Shown here one piece after another: positions 16,219-24,717 of a stretch of 50,337 nucleotides of DNA. The stretch's first letter is position 1; every line of letters starts with the position of its first letter. Under the pieces are notes generated by a model. The model saw nothing but the letters and a program-made list of their open reading frames with translations, was not told the origin of the DNA and did not search any database. The translations under genes were made by a program, and so were the position numbers. Source of the DNA: Eubacteriales bacterium (GTDB lineage: Bacteria > Bacillota > Clostridia > Lachnospirales > Lachnospiraceae); the NCBI GenBank assembly GCA_030531385.1, contig JAUNNP010000004.1, positions 1-50,337 on the forward strand. Reading direction: 5' to 3'.

Positions 16219-18573
16219 ATGGATAAGTATGAGTTTAACTTAAAAATTGAACAGTTGAAAAAGCTCATTGATCAGGAGGATTATGTTACCGCACTTAAGA
16301 TAGTGCAGACCGTCGACTGGAATCGGGTAAGAAATACCAATCTGCTTACTATGGCGGCAACGGTATATGAGAAGAATGAAATGCTCCAGGATTCAAAGGA
16401 TATGCTTATCCTGGCTTTCGAGAGAGCGCCTGTCGGAAAGCATCTTCTTTTTAAGCTTACAGAGCTTTCCTGCAAGACGGGAGATCTTGAGGAAGCAGAA
16501 GACTATTATCATGAATTCCGTTCGATCGATTCAACAGATATCGGCAACTATCTGCTTCAATATATGATACTCAAGGCACGCCATGCTCCTTATGAAAGGC
16601 AGCTGCTTCCTCTTGAGAGATACTGCAATCTTGATCCGGATGAAAAGTGGCTCTTTGAGCTTGCATCGGCATATGCATATGCAAACCGTCTGGAGGAGTG
16701 TGTAAAGACCTGCGACAAGGTTGCTCTTTTGTATGGCGGAAGCCAGTACGGAGTCAAAGCATTAAGACTTAAGGCAAGATATACAGGCCTTACAGATGTG
16801 CAGAAAAATCTTATCACGCCCAGAACTGTTCCTGAGGATAAGATCAACTATGAAGAGCCGGTTTATGATGAAACCAGCTTTAAAAACAGTGAGGATACTG
16901 CCGAGGAGGAATCAAAGGAGGACGTTGTAGATATTCGTGAGCGTATGGCCCAGCGTGAGGAAAAAAAGTCCAGCGCCGGTATCTATGATGATCGTGAGTA
17001 CAGATATTCTGTAGCGGATGAGCCTGTAACTGAGGAGCATTACAAAGAAACTCCGGAGGAAATTGCCGAGCGTGATGCCAATCTTTCGCGCATCAGCGAT
17101 GAGCTTGCCGCAGAAAGATATATGGATGAAGACGCGGCCTTCGATGCGTATGTACGTGCTTATACAAGCGGCAGGGATGAAGAGCCAAGATCATCTGTGC
17201 CTGCAGCGGCGGATAGTGAAAATCCAGCATTGTCCGCAGATGGTGCCAATAATGAGACACCTGACGGCGACGGCGTTCAGATGGCATTTGATTTTGGCGG
17301 AGATGAGCCGGCCGTTGTAAATGAGCCTGCTTCAGTGGCTGAAGCTGAAATGTCTGCAGAAGCTGAGGCAAATGCTGACAGTATAGAGACTTTAGCAGCT
17401 GCAGCTGCAGCTGTTACAGAGCAGCTCCCTGAAGCAAAGGCAGAGCCGGAGCAGGAAGCACGGGCTGAAGCACCGGTAATTCCTATAAAGCAGGCTGAGC
17501 CTGAGGAAGAGCAGCAGGAGTTATTTGTAAAGCCTGCGCCACAGCCGGTTCAGACGACAATGACCGATCCGGTACTTTCGGCAGCAGATATAGCAAGAGC
17601 TGTATCGGCAAGCGGAGCTTCTATTCCGGAGGCGGCAGCAAAAGTACCTGCAGCTATAGGCCTTCACATGATCGTCGAGGCTGAGTCGATCGCCGAAGGC
17701 TTAAGCATTGCAATAGATGAGCTGAAGAACATTCATGAAGAAAACAGGATCGAGCATGCTTCTATCAAGACTTCAGCTGAAAAGCTTAACCAGAATGGTA
17801 TTACGCCCGGCATTCTTGAGAAGGTAAAGGGCAAGGATTTTGTCATTGAAAATGCCGGAGCTTTAAGCGCATTTAATATTGAGACTATCTATGATTTTAT
17901 AAAGACAGACAGAACCGGAACGATAGTTGTGCTTATCGATACTCCGGAAGGCCTTGATAATATAGAGGATCTCAGACCTGAATTATTTGATATCTGCGAT
18001 TATGTATCAGATATTGATGAGGACGAGGAAGATTCTTTTGATGAGGGTGCTTCCAAATCGTACAATTATGACGATGATGACGACGAAACGGATGTTGATG
18101 AGCCTTATGATGAAGCCTTCGGCGATGATGATGACGAGGATGAAGACGAAGAAGATGACGAGGACGATGAGGACGAAGACGAGCCTTACGAGGAGGAGCC
18201 TGAGGAAAGGAAGCCTGTAAAGCGCTCAAACGGCAATGTCACCGCGGAACGCTTCTACAATGTAAAGGAGATCACTCCGTCAAGACCTGATCATCAGATG
18301 GAAATCGATGAATTTGCGCAGTACTGCGCCCAGTATGCATCCGAGATCGACTGCAGCATTACCGGCACAAGTATGCTTGCGCTCTATGAGAGGATCGAGC
18401 TTATGGAGGAGGACGGAATTCCGCTTACCAAGACCAATGCCGAGCAGCTTATCGAGGAGGCTGCGGACAGGGCAGAAAAGCCGCCAATCGGAAAGCGTAT
18501 TACAGGCATGTTCAAGTCAAAATATGACAAGAACGGTCTGCTCATTCTCAAGGAGGATGACTTTATTTTCTGA
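16219..18573 (+). CDS. Large acidic protein with TPR-like N-terminus and degenerate AAA-like C-terminus
   Basis: A 784-residue cytoplasmic protein that I do not recognise by name. Residues 1-200 are helical and TPR-like. Residues 210-470 are low-complexity, rich in Glu, Ala and Pro. Residues 475-600 (LHMIVEAES, KGKDFVIENAGALS, TGTIVVLIDTPEGLDNIEDLRPELFD) resemble the Walker B to sensor 1 part of CbbX/SpoVK-type AAA+ ATPases, but no Walker A is present. Then comes an extreme Asp/Glu tract (about 605-670, encoded near 18020-18210). Residues 690-775 look like an AAA lid helix bundle ending in KYDKNGLLILKEDDFIF. Ribosome binding site AAGGAG. The AAA reading is inference from pattern. Confidence 0.5.
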   Translation: MDKYEFNLKIEQLKKLIDQEDYVTALKIVQTVDWNRVRNTNLLTMAATVYEKNEMLQDSKDMLILAFERAPVGKHLLFKLTELSCKTGDLEEAEDYYHEFRSIDSTDIGNYLLQYMILKARHAPYERQLLPLERYCNLDPDEKWLFELASAYAYANRLEECVKTCDKVALLYGGSQYGVKALRLKARYTGLTDVQKNLITPRTVPEDKINYEEPVYDETSFKNSEDTAEEESKEDVVDIRERMAQREEKKSSAGIYDDREYRYSVADEPVTEEHYKETPEEIAERDANLSRISDELAAERYMDEDAAFDAYVRAYTSGRDEEPRSSVPAAADSENPALSADGANNETPDGDGVQMAFDFGGDEPAVVNEPASVAEAEMSAEAEANADSIETLAAAAAAVTEQLPEAKAEPEQEARAEAPVIPIKQAEPEEEQQELFVKPAPQPVQTTMTDPVLSAADIARAVSASGASIPEAAAKVPAAIGLHMIVEAESIAEGLSIAIDELKNIHEENRIEHASIKTSAEKLNQNGITPGILEKVKGKDFVIENAGALSAFNIETIYDFIKTDRTGTIVVLIDTPEGLDNIEDLRPELFDICDYVSDIDEDEEDSFDEGASKSYNYDDDDDETDVDEPYDEAFGDDDDEDEDEEDDEDDEDEDEPYEEEPEERKPVKRSNGNVTAERFYNVKEITPSRPDHQMEIDEFAQYCAQYASEIDCSITGTSMLALYERIELMEEDGIPLTKTNAEQLIEEAADRAEKPPIGKRITGMFKSKYDKNGLLILKEDDFIF

Positions 18574-18617
18574 GGAATGTGCACGGTCACACTCCAACTA
18601 CTTTATATAAGGTTTTA

Positions 18618-18664
18618 ATGGACAGAGGATGCGCATAAGCTGCATTCTCTGTCCATGGGTTTTT
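18618..18664 (+). terminator. Intrinsic terminator or attenuator between the acidic-protein gene and the CvpA-like gene
   Basis: A 15-bp stem (18618-18632 with 18642-18656, one G-T pair) closes a short loop and is followed by GGGTTTTT. It lies only 9 bases before the ATG of the next gene, so that gene needs read-through or is transcribed at reduced level. Confidence 0.75.
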
Positions 18665-18672
18665 AGAAGCGA

Positions 18673-19353
18673 ATGGACAGATTTAACGAAATTTCAGCCC
18701 AAATAAATACAGAAATCCTTCCGAAGCTTGCGGAGCTTACTTCAGGCAATACGGTACTCATATGCGTCGTCGGCTTCATTTTTATAATGATGGTCATTGG
18801 CTACACACGCGGACTTATGCGGCGGATACTCTCTGTAGGCTCGCTGATACTGACACTTGCCGCAGAAGCCTTTGTATTTCCGTATGTGATGGAGTACCTG
18901 AAAACCAATACGGTAATGCAGGAAATGATCGCAGGACTTATCAGGGGGTGGATGCAGGATAATTCAGCTCTTGCCGCATCGCCGCTCTACGATATCCTGG
19001 GCTTCGATGTCCTTGCGGAAAATGCTGCCGAGCTTGCCAATATTATGGCGGTCCGGGTACTGGTCTTCATACTTATCTTCATAGCAGTGCGCATACTTTT
19101 ATTTTTTGTATCGGGACTTATTACGGGAGCCAAAAGTATAAAGCTCATAGATGGGCTCGATAAGTGGCTGGGGCTTGCCTTCGGCTTCGCCGAGGGCCTG
19201 ATGATCGTATGGATATTCATGATCGCTGTGTCGGCATTCCCGGGCCTTTCCTTCTGCAACTATGTACTCACCCAGATCACCGAGAGTGACATACTGCTTG
19301 GGATATACAATAATAATGTGATACTGATGGTCATGGCGGGGATGCTCGGGTGA
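18673..19353 (+). CDS. CvpA-like membrane protein
   Basis: A 226-residue integral membrane protein with four to five hydrophobic segments (about 28-50, 52-75, 125-150, 170-195, 210-226). It has the CvpA-family outline: an early GYTRGLMRRILSVGSLILTL helix pair, a central amphipathic stretch, and a GLDKWLGLAFGFAEGLMIVWIFM segment typical of the family end. CvpA was named for colicin V production and is linked to envelope homeostasis; its molecular activity is unclear. A terminator-like hairpin precedes it closely. The weak GAAG ribosome binding site decides the start at 18673. Confidence 0.7.
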   Translation: MDRFNEISAQINTEILPKLAELTSGNTVLICVVGFIFIMMVIGYTRGLMRRILSVGSLILTLAAEAFVFPYVMEYLKTNTVMQEMIAGLIRGWMQDNSALAASPLYDILGFDVLAENAAELANIMAVRVLVFILIFIAVRILLFFVSGLITGAKSIKLIDGLDKWLGLAFGFAEGLMIVWIFMIAVSAFPGLSFCNYVLTQITESDILLGIYNNNVILMVMAGMLG

Positions 19354-19414
19354 GAACCGTTCGGTGGATAACAGTTCAGCCGGTTCCGGGGGCGTGATTT
19401 TTGAAATTTTGGTC

Positions 19415-19443
19415 TTGTATAAATAAATCAGCATTGTTATACT
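19415..19443 (+). promoter_or_regulatory. Promoter of the TRAP transporter operon
   Basis: TTGTAT at 19415-19420, a 17-base spacer, and TATACT at 19438-19443 preceded by TG (extended -10). It lies 97 bases before the start of dctP. The rest of the 186-base gap holds no clear operator. Confidence 0.75.
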
Positions 19444-19539
19444 GAAAAGCACGCGATTTCTCAATCGGAATTTGCTTATTCATAAAGCTAAAACATGTTA
19501 AATTATGAGATTTAACAAAGATTTTCAAGGAGGAAAAAA

Positions 19540-20634
19540 ATGAAAAGAATTTTGGCAGCAGCAATTAGTGCAGGTATGGTACTGTCACTTGCAGCCTGCG
19601 GCGGTTCATCTACTGCTTCAACTACAGCAGCAGCAACCACAGCTGCAGCAGAGACAAAGGCGGCCGAGGCAGCAGCGGAAACTGAGGCGGCAACAGAAGC
19701 AGCAGCAGAAGCAGCATCGGGAGACGTTATTACTCTCCGCGCATCACATTCATGTGCAGACACACATCCGTATCATCTCGGACTTCAGAAGTTCGCGGAG
19801 CTCGTTGATCAGAAGACAAACGGAGCAGTTAAGGTAGATATCTTCAGCTCAGCACAGCTTGGAGATGAGAGAGCAAATATCGAGGATCTTCAGATGGGTA
19901 CACTTGATATCGCAGTTTCATCAACAGGTCCGCTTGGAAACTTCGCTGAGGATTTCCTTATACTCGACCTTCCGTTCCTCTTCTCAAACTATGATCACGC
20001 GCATGCTGTTCTTGACGGAGAGATCGGACAGAACCTTATCGCAAAGCTTGATGATATCGGTATCGTAGGCGGTGCATTCTGGGAGAACGGCTTCCGTGAG
20101 ATGACAAACTCACAACGCCCTATAAATGGAGCAGCAGACTGTGCAGGTCTTAAGCTTCGCTGCATGGAGAACCAGGTACATATGGATGCATTCTCAGCAC
20201 TTGGCATGGATCCTACACCTATGGCATGGTCAGAGGTATTTACAGCTCTTCAGCAGGGCGTAATCGATGGTCAGGAGAACCCGATCGCAGTTATCTACTC
20301 AAATAAGGTTTATGAGGCAGGTCAGACAAACCTTGCTATCACAAACCATGTATACTCACCGTCACTTATCCTTTTCTCAAAGGCAGTTTACGAGAAGCTT
20401 GATCCAGCTTACCAGACAGCTCTTATGGAGGCTGCGAAGGAGGCTGCCGATTATGAGCGTTCATGCTGCGAGGATAATGAGTCAGCTCAGATCGAGGAGA
20501 TGAAGGGCTTCGGTGTAGAGGTCACATATCCTGATACAGCAGAGTTCCAGGCAGCTATGGCTCCTGTATATGAGAAGTATGCAGCTCAGTTCGGTCAGGA
20601 GAATATTGACGCTATCACAGGCTTCGCTTATTGA
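19540..20634 (+). CDS. dctP: TRAP transporter substrate-binding lipoprotein (DctP family)
   Basis: Extracytoplasmic solute-binding protein of a TRAP transporter, expected to bind a carboxylate such as a C4-dicarboxylate, sugar acid or keto acid. A signal peptide ends in LAACGG, so Cys at about residue 20 is lipidated. Residues 22-60 are an Ala/Thr/Glu-only tether. The binding domain begins at TLRASHSCADTHPYHLGLQKFAELV; the conserved RCMENQVHMDAF segment near residue 207 contains the Arg that in this family pairs with the ligand carboxylate, and GVIDGQENP near 250 is a DctP hallmark. AAGGAGG precedes the start. DctQ and DctM genes follow at 25 bases. Confidence 0.93.
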   Translation: MKRILAAAISAGMVLSLAACGGSSTASTTAAATTAAAETKAAEAAAETEAATEAAAEAASGDVITLRASHSCADTHPYHLGLQKFAELVDQKTNGAVKVDIFSSAQLGDERANIEDLQMGTLDIAVSSTGPLGNFAEDFLILDLPFLFSNYDHAHAVLDGEIGQNLIAKLDDIGIVGGAFWENGFREMTNSQRPINGAADCAGLKLRCMENQVHMDAFSALGMDPTPMAWSEVFTALQQGVIDGQENPIAVIYSNKVYEAGQTNLAITNHVYSPSLILFSKAVYEKLDPAYQTALMEAAKEAADYERSCCEDNESAQIEEMKGFGVEVTYPDTAEFQAAMAPVYEKYAAQFGQENIDAITGFAY

Positions 20635-20659
20635 TCTGTGAGACCGGGGGGAACTTAGA

Positions 20660-21220
20660 ATGCGTGTAATTGATAAAATAAGTGATATCGTCAATCTTAT
20701 CGCTGAAAATGTTGTCGCCATTCTGATGGGACTCATGACTGTTGTCGTATTTATGCAGGTAGTATTCCGTGCGATATCGGGTTCACTTCCGTGGTCGGAG
20801 GAGCTTGCAAGATATATGATGATATTTATGGTATATATCGGAGCAAGTGTCGGAGTTAAGAGACAGAATCATATTGCGGTGGAATTTGTAATGAGTCTGC
20901 TTCCGGGAAAGGGAAGGACAATAGCTGATATTATTGCCGATCTACTGACACTGATCTGCTTTGCAGTCATCATTTTCTTTGGAATGAAGGTAGTAAAGGT
21001 GACAATGATGCAGAAATCACCTGTGCTCCGCGTTAAGATGGGATATATTTATTTCTCACTTGTACTTGGCGGCATTCTTATGTCTCTGCAGACGATAATC
21101 AATCTCCTGCATTCCATCATAAACCTTATAAGCGGAAAAGATGATGCTAAGGAATCACCGGCCATAGTCGGAGGAACAACGGTACAGGGTGCAGTTAACG
21201 AGAAGGGAGGAGAGGAATAA
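20660..21220 (+). CDS. dctQ: TRAP transporter small membrane subunit (DctQ)
   Basis: A 186-residue protein with four predicted membrane helices, the usual size and topology for the small TRAP subunit. Family features include the MGLMTVVVFMQVVFR helix, the PWSEELARYMMIFMVYIGASVGVKRQNHIAVE segment and MGYIYFSLVLGGILMSLQ near the end. The C-terminal 30 residues are polar. Ribosome binding site GGGGGGA; the stop overlaps the dctM start by one base, implying translational coupling. Confidence 0.93.
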   Translation: MRVIDKISDIVNLIAENVVAILMGLMTVVVFMQVVFRAISGSLPWSEELARYMMIFMVYIGASVGVKRQNHIAVEFVMSLLPGKGRTIADIIADLLTLICFAVIIFFGMKVVKVTMMQKSPVLRVKMGYIYFSLVLGGILMSLQTIINLLHSIINLISGKDDAKESPAIVGGTTVQGAVNEKGGEE

Positions 21221-22515
21221 TGTCACAGGCACAGATAGCTCTTATCCTTTTCGGAACATTGATAGTACTGTTTATAATTAAGGTACCGGTAGCATTTTCA
21301 CTTATCCTGTCATCGGTACTGGTGCTTTATCTTACAGGCACGGGACTCGAGATGGTGCCGAAGAGACTTTTTACTTCGTGTGATTCGTTTTCATTTATGG
21401 CCGTGCCGTTCTTTCTGCTGGCGGGCACTCTGATGAGTCAGGGAGGAATATCCGAACGATTATGCACGTTTATCAACAGTATATTCGGACGCCTTCCGGG
21501 CGGACTTGGCATAGTTGCAATAGTTGCATGTGCGTTCTTTGCGGCCATTTCAGGTTCAGGTGCCGCAACCACGGCAGCGATCGGCGGCATGATGATCCCG
21601 GAAATGGTAAAGCATGGTTATGACAGGGATTTCTCTGCAGCAACCAGCGCATCCGGCGGATGTATAGGAACTATCATTCCTCCGAGTATCCCGTTTGTAA
21701 CCTATGGCGTGCTTACGGGCTGTTCTGTAAGTACATTGTTTATGGCGGGTTTCCTTCCCGGAATACTTATGGCGATTTGTCTCTGCGCGGCAGTAGTCGT
21801 TGTTTCCATGAAAAATGGATACAGGGACAGCTACAAGGCCTCGGGTGCCGAGATATGGAGCAGCTTTAAGAGAGCACTCCTTGCTCTTTTAATGCCGGTC
21901 ATCGTACTTGGCGGAATCTATGCGGGAATCTTTACTCCTACAGAGGCTGCCGTGGTAGCGGTCGTTTACGGCTTTGTCGTGGGCGTTTTCATTTACAGAA
22001 ATATAGATCTTAAGCTTCTGCTTCGCATACTCAGGGATGCGGCTGTAAGCACAGCCCAGATCATGATACTTATCTGTGCGGCTTCACTTTTCGGATATGT
22101 GCTTACCACAAACCGTATTCCGGATATGATCGCATCGGCAGTCCTTGGCTTAAGCAGCAATAAGATAGTCATTCTGCTGCTTATAAATGTGATGCTTCTG
22201 ATCGTGGGAACCTTTATGGACACAACAGCGGCACTTATTATCATGGTGCCGATATTCTATCCTATCGTTACTGAGCTGGGAGTAAATCCGGTGCATTTTG
22301 CGATGATCATCTGTACCAACCTCGCTGTCGGTCAGGTGACACCGCCCTTCGGCTGCAACCTGTTTGTTGCCTGCGGCGTTGCGGGAGTCGGACTTGAGGG
22401 AATCGCAAAGAAGATCATTCCGTTTATTGTGGCTCTGGTAGTATGCGTATTGCTTGTTACCTATATCGAGCCTATAAGCCTGTTCCTTCCGACACTTCTC
22501 GGAGCGGCACTTTGA
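21220..22515 (+). CDS. dctM: TRAP transporter large membrane subunit (DctM)
   Basis: The 431-residue sodium-coupled transport subunit, with about 12 hydrophobic segments and re-entrant loops. Family hallmarks are FMAVPFFLLAGTLM, the Gly/Ser-rich ISGSGAATTAAIGGMMIPEM, the Pro-rich TIIPPSIPFVTYG, GIFTPTEAAVVAVVYG, and the late NLAVGQVTPPFGCNLFVA. Together with DctP and DctQ it imports the ligand using an ion gradient. The stop TGA shares a base with the ATG of the downstream MATE exporter, which is unusual company for a TRAP operon. Confidence 0.94.
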   Translation: MSQAQIALILFGTLIVLFIIKVPVAFSLILSSVLVLYLTGTGLEMVPKRLFTSCDSFSFMAVPFFLLAGTLMSQGGISERLCTFINSIFGRLPGGLGIVAIVACAFFAAISGSGAATTAAIGGMMIPEMVKHGYDRDFSAATSASGGCIGTIIPPSIPFVTYGVLTGCSVSTLFMAGFLPGILMAICLCAAVVVVSMKNGYRDSYKASGAEIWSSFKRALLALLMPVIVLGGIYAGIFTPTEAAVVAVVYGFVVGVFIYRNIDLKLLLRILRDAAVSTAQIMILICAASLFGYVLTTNRIPDMIASAVLGLSSNKIVILLLINVMLLIVGTFMDTTAALIIMVPIFYPIVTELGVNPVHFAMIICTNLAVGQVTPPFGCNLFVACGVAGVGLEGIAKKIIPFIVALVVCVLLVTYIEPISLFLPTLLGAAL

Positions 22516-23897
22516 TGGGGTTTAGTTTACGGACCTTGGGAAATTTTTCATCAAAAAAAACTAATACTTTGGACATGACAGAGGGCTCGATCGCGAGCCT
22601 TCTTGTCATGTTTGCGTTGCCGCTGCTGCTTGGCAACTTTTTCCAGATGCTCTACAACACCGTGGATTTTCTTGTGGTCGGCAATTTTGTCGGCAAGGAG
22701 GCGCTTGCCGCCGTCGGCTCCACGGGTCCTATAACAAACATCCAAATATTTTTCTTTAACGGCGTGGCTACAGGCGCGGGTGTCGTGATAAGCCGATATT
22801 TCGGTGCTAAAAATGATGCCGAGCTCCACACTGCGATTTCAACGGCAATTGTCATAACCTTCGCGGTTTCCGCAGCATTCACCTTTTTGGGAATAGTATC
22901 CGTTCCGTTCATGCTGCGCATGATGTCTACTCCGGATGACGTCATTAAGGAAGCATCAGTCTACTTAAGGATATACTTTGCCGGTATATCGGGCCTCCTG
23001 ATATACAATATGGGAAGCGGCATACTGCGCGCGGTCGGAGATACGACCCGTCCGCTCATATTTCTGATCATTACCAGCATTTTAAATATAATACTCGATC
23101 TGATATTTGTGATCATCTTTGGATGGGGCATCGCAGGTGTTGCCTTTGCGACTATAATTTCTCAGTTTATCTCAGCGGCCCTGGTGCTCCTGCTTTTAAG
23201 CTATTCCACAGAGGTATACCGTGTGAACTGGAAGTCGCTTAAGTTCAGTGCCACGCATATGAAGGAAATGCTTATAGTCGGAATTCCCATGGGCATCCAG
23301 TCGATACTGACGGCCTTTTCAAATGTATTCGTGCAGGGCTATATCAATTTCTTCGGTTCCGACTGCATGGCGGCCTGGGGCTGCTTTCTGAAGCTTGAGC
23401 AGGCGATATTTCTTCCAATGCAAAGCCTTGCGTCCGCATCGACCACCTTTGTAAGTCAGAATATAGGCGCAAAACGTAATGACAGAGTAGGCGAGGGAAC
23501 AAAACAGGCGATCAGCATGATCGTTGTTCTGTCCATCATACTGACCGCCTTTATGTACATTTTTTCGTCTCAGCTCATCGGGCTTTTTTCACATGATGCC
23601 GGCGTTATCGATTTTGGCGTCTATTTTATGAAACGTGTTCCGTTTTTTATGGTTACAAATGCTGTAAACCATGTGCTTGCTGGCTCATTGCGAGGCCGGG
23701 GGGATTCTGCCGGACCGATGGTGATAATGCTGCTCTGCTTTGTTTTATTCAGGCAGCTTTACCTTTATATCGGGACCCATATATCAAATACGATAGCGGT
23801 AGTCAGCCTGGCTTATCCGGTCGGATGGGTAAGCTGCTGCATCATTGAGCTGGGTTACTTTTATTTCCGCTGGGTAAAAAAAGCCAGACTTAATTAA
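22515..23897 (+). CDS. MATE family efflux transporter, coupled to the TRAP operon
   Basis: A 460-residue multidrug and toxic compound extrusion family protein with 12 predicted membrane helices and two internally similar halves. Typical stretches are MTEGSIASLLVMFALPLLLGN in the first helix, YNTVDFLVVGNFVG, AAVGSTGPI, and NMGSGILRAVGDTTRPL near residue 170. The start at 22515 overlaps the dctM stop by one base; a longer frame starting at 22443 lies inside dctM and was rejected. MATE proteins exchange cations for organic substrates. Coupling to a TRAP importer suggests linked import and export, but this is inference. It ends one base before the convergent lipoprotein gene. Confidence 0.9.
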   Translation: MGFSLRTLGNFSSKKTNTLDMTEGSIASLLVMFALPLLLGNFFQMLYNTVDFLVVGNFVGKEALAAVGSTGPITNIQIFFFNGVATGAGVVISRYFGAKNDAELHTAISTAIVITFAVSAAFTFLGIVSVPFMLRMMSTPDDVIKEASVYLRIYFAGISGLLIYNMGSGILRAVGDTTRPLIFLIITSILNIILDLIFVIIFGWGIAGVAFATIISQFISAALVLLLLSYSTEVYRVNWKSLKFSATHMKEMLIVGIPMGIQSILTAFSNVFVQGYINFFGSDCMAAWGCFLKLEQAIFLPMQSLASASTTFVSQNIGAKRNDRVGEGTKQAISMIVVLSIILTAFMYIFSSQLIGLFSHDAGVIDFGVYFMKRVPFFMVTNAVNHVLAGSLRGRGDSAGPMVIMLLCFVLFRQLYLYIGTHISNTIAVVSLAYPVGWVSCCIIELGYFYFRWVKKARLN

Positions 23898-23898
23898 T

Positions 23899-24501
23899 TT
23901 ATCCAACTTCCCCCTGCATCGGCAAATAGGCTGCGGTCGCAAGGCTCTCAAGCTTATCAGCATCAGCACCTTCTGTCATGCCGAGATTGTAGAGTATCCC
24001 GGGGACTACGTCGAGCCAGGCAATAAAGCCTGTATTTTCCTTGTCATACAGATAAAGAAAAGCATCATTATAATCCACAGTCGTTACTTTGGCTCCGGTC
24101 CAATCATAATATAAACCGGAAATATCAAACTCCGGCTTCTCCTTTGCTGCGGCTATCAGATCCTGTGCCGATGCAGTTATATCCGGAAGGTCATCGGGAA
24201 GGAGCCCCGTGGACTTTGCTCTTATGTATGCGCTGTTTCCGTCAAGTGTAAAATTCATTTCTGCGATCGGAGACTCAGACTCATAGGCAATCACATTATA
24301 GGATACGTTTTCTGCCCCCTGGGGCATATTAAAACTGAGCCCAGTATACTCTAAAAGCGTCTCCTCTGTCACTCCGTAAAGATTCGGATTTGCCATTCCG
24401 GCTGCCGCCGCGGTCGTTTCCTCTGCCGCTTTTTTCTGACCGCATGCACATAAAGATATTACTGATACTGCCATAAGGCATATTAAAATTGCTTTTTTCA
24501 T
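23899..24501 (-). CDS. Lipoprotein of unknown function
   Basis: A 200-residue predicted lipoprotein. The signal peptide MKKAILICLMAVSVISLCAC ends in a lipobox with the Cys at residue 20, followed by an Ala/Thr/Glu-rich tether. The mature domain (about 40-200) has alternating beta and helix segments with aromatic residues, for example a YYDWTGAKVTTVDYNDAFLYLYD stretch, and no catalytic motif that I recognise. The start at 24501 was chosen because GGGGAGA lies 5 bases upstream and it begins the signal peptide; the frame is open further to 24582. Downstream it meets the MATE gene tail to tail. Confidence 0.7.
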   Translation of the reverse strand: MKKAILICLMAVSVISLCACGQKKAAEETTAAAAGMANPNLYGVTEETLLEYTGLSFNMPQGAENVSYNVIAYESESPIAEMNFTLDGNSAYIRAKSTGLLPDDLPDITASAQDLIAAAKEKPEFDISGLYYDWTGAKVTTVDYNDAFLYLYDKENTGFIAWLDVVPGILYNLGMTEGADADKLESLATAAYLPMQGEVG

Positions 24502-24717
24502 TAGTTCTCCCCGCTTGTCAATGGAAATTTTTTGAATAGTTATTATTATAAACTCACTAATTGGCAAATTATAAATGTTCACAAATAATTATGATATTTT
24601 TCAGAATTATACATAGGAATACATAGGATTTTATGAAGAATAAGAGGAATTATGCTTTAAATGATAGGACCTTTATGCTAAAATATTTCCTTAAATAATA
24701 AAATCACACTGCATTTC

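Noticed and set aside
18020-18210. GAT/GAC/GAG-rich stretch considered as a microsatellite or CRISPR-like repeat
   Set aside because: There are no regular repeat and spacer units; it encodes an acidic protein tract in an unbroken frame.
17972-18229. His/Arg/Pro-rich minus-strand frame opposite the acidic tract
   Set aside because: Its composition is simply the reverse complement of the Asp/Glu codon run in the acidic protein.
24611-24630. Short direct repeat ACATAGGAAT/ACATAGGATT upstream of the diguanylate cyclase gene
   Set aside because: Two 10-base copies with one mismatch in AT-rich DNA are too little to claim an operator.
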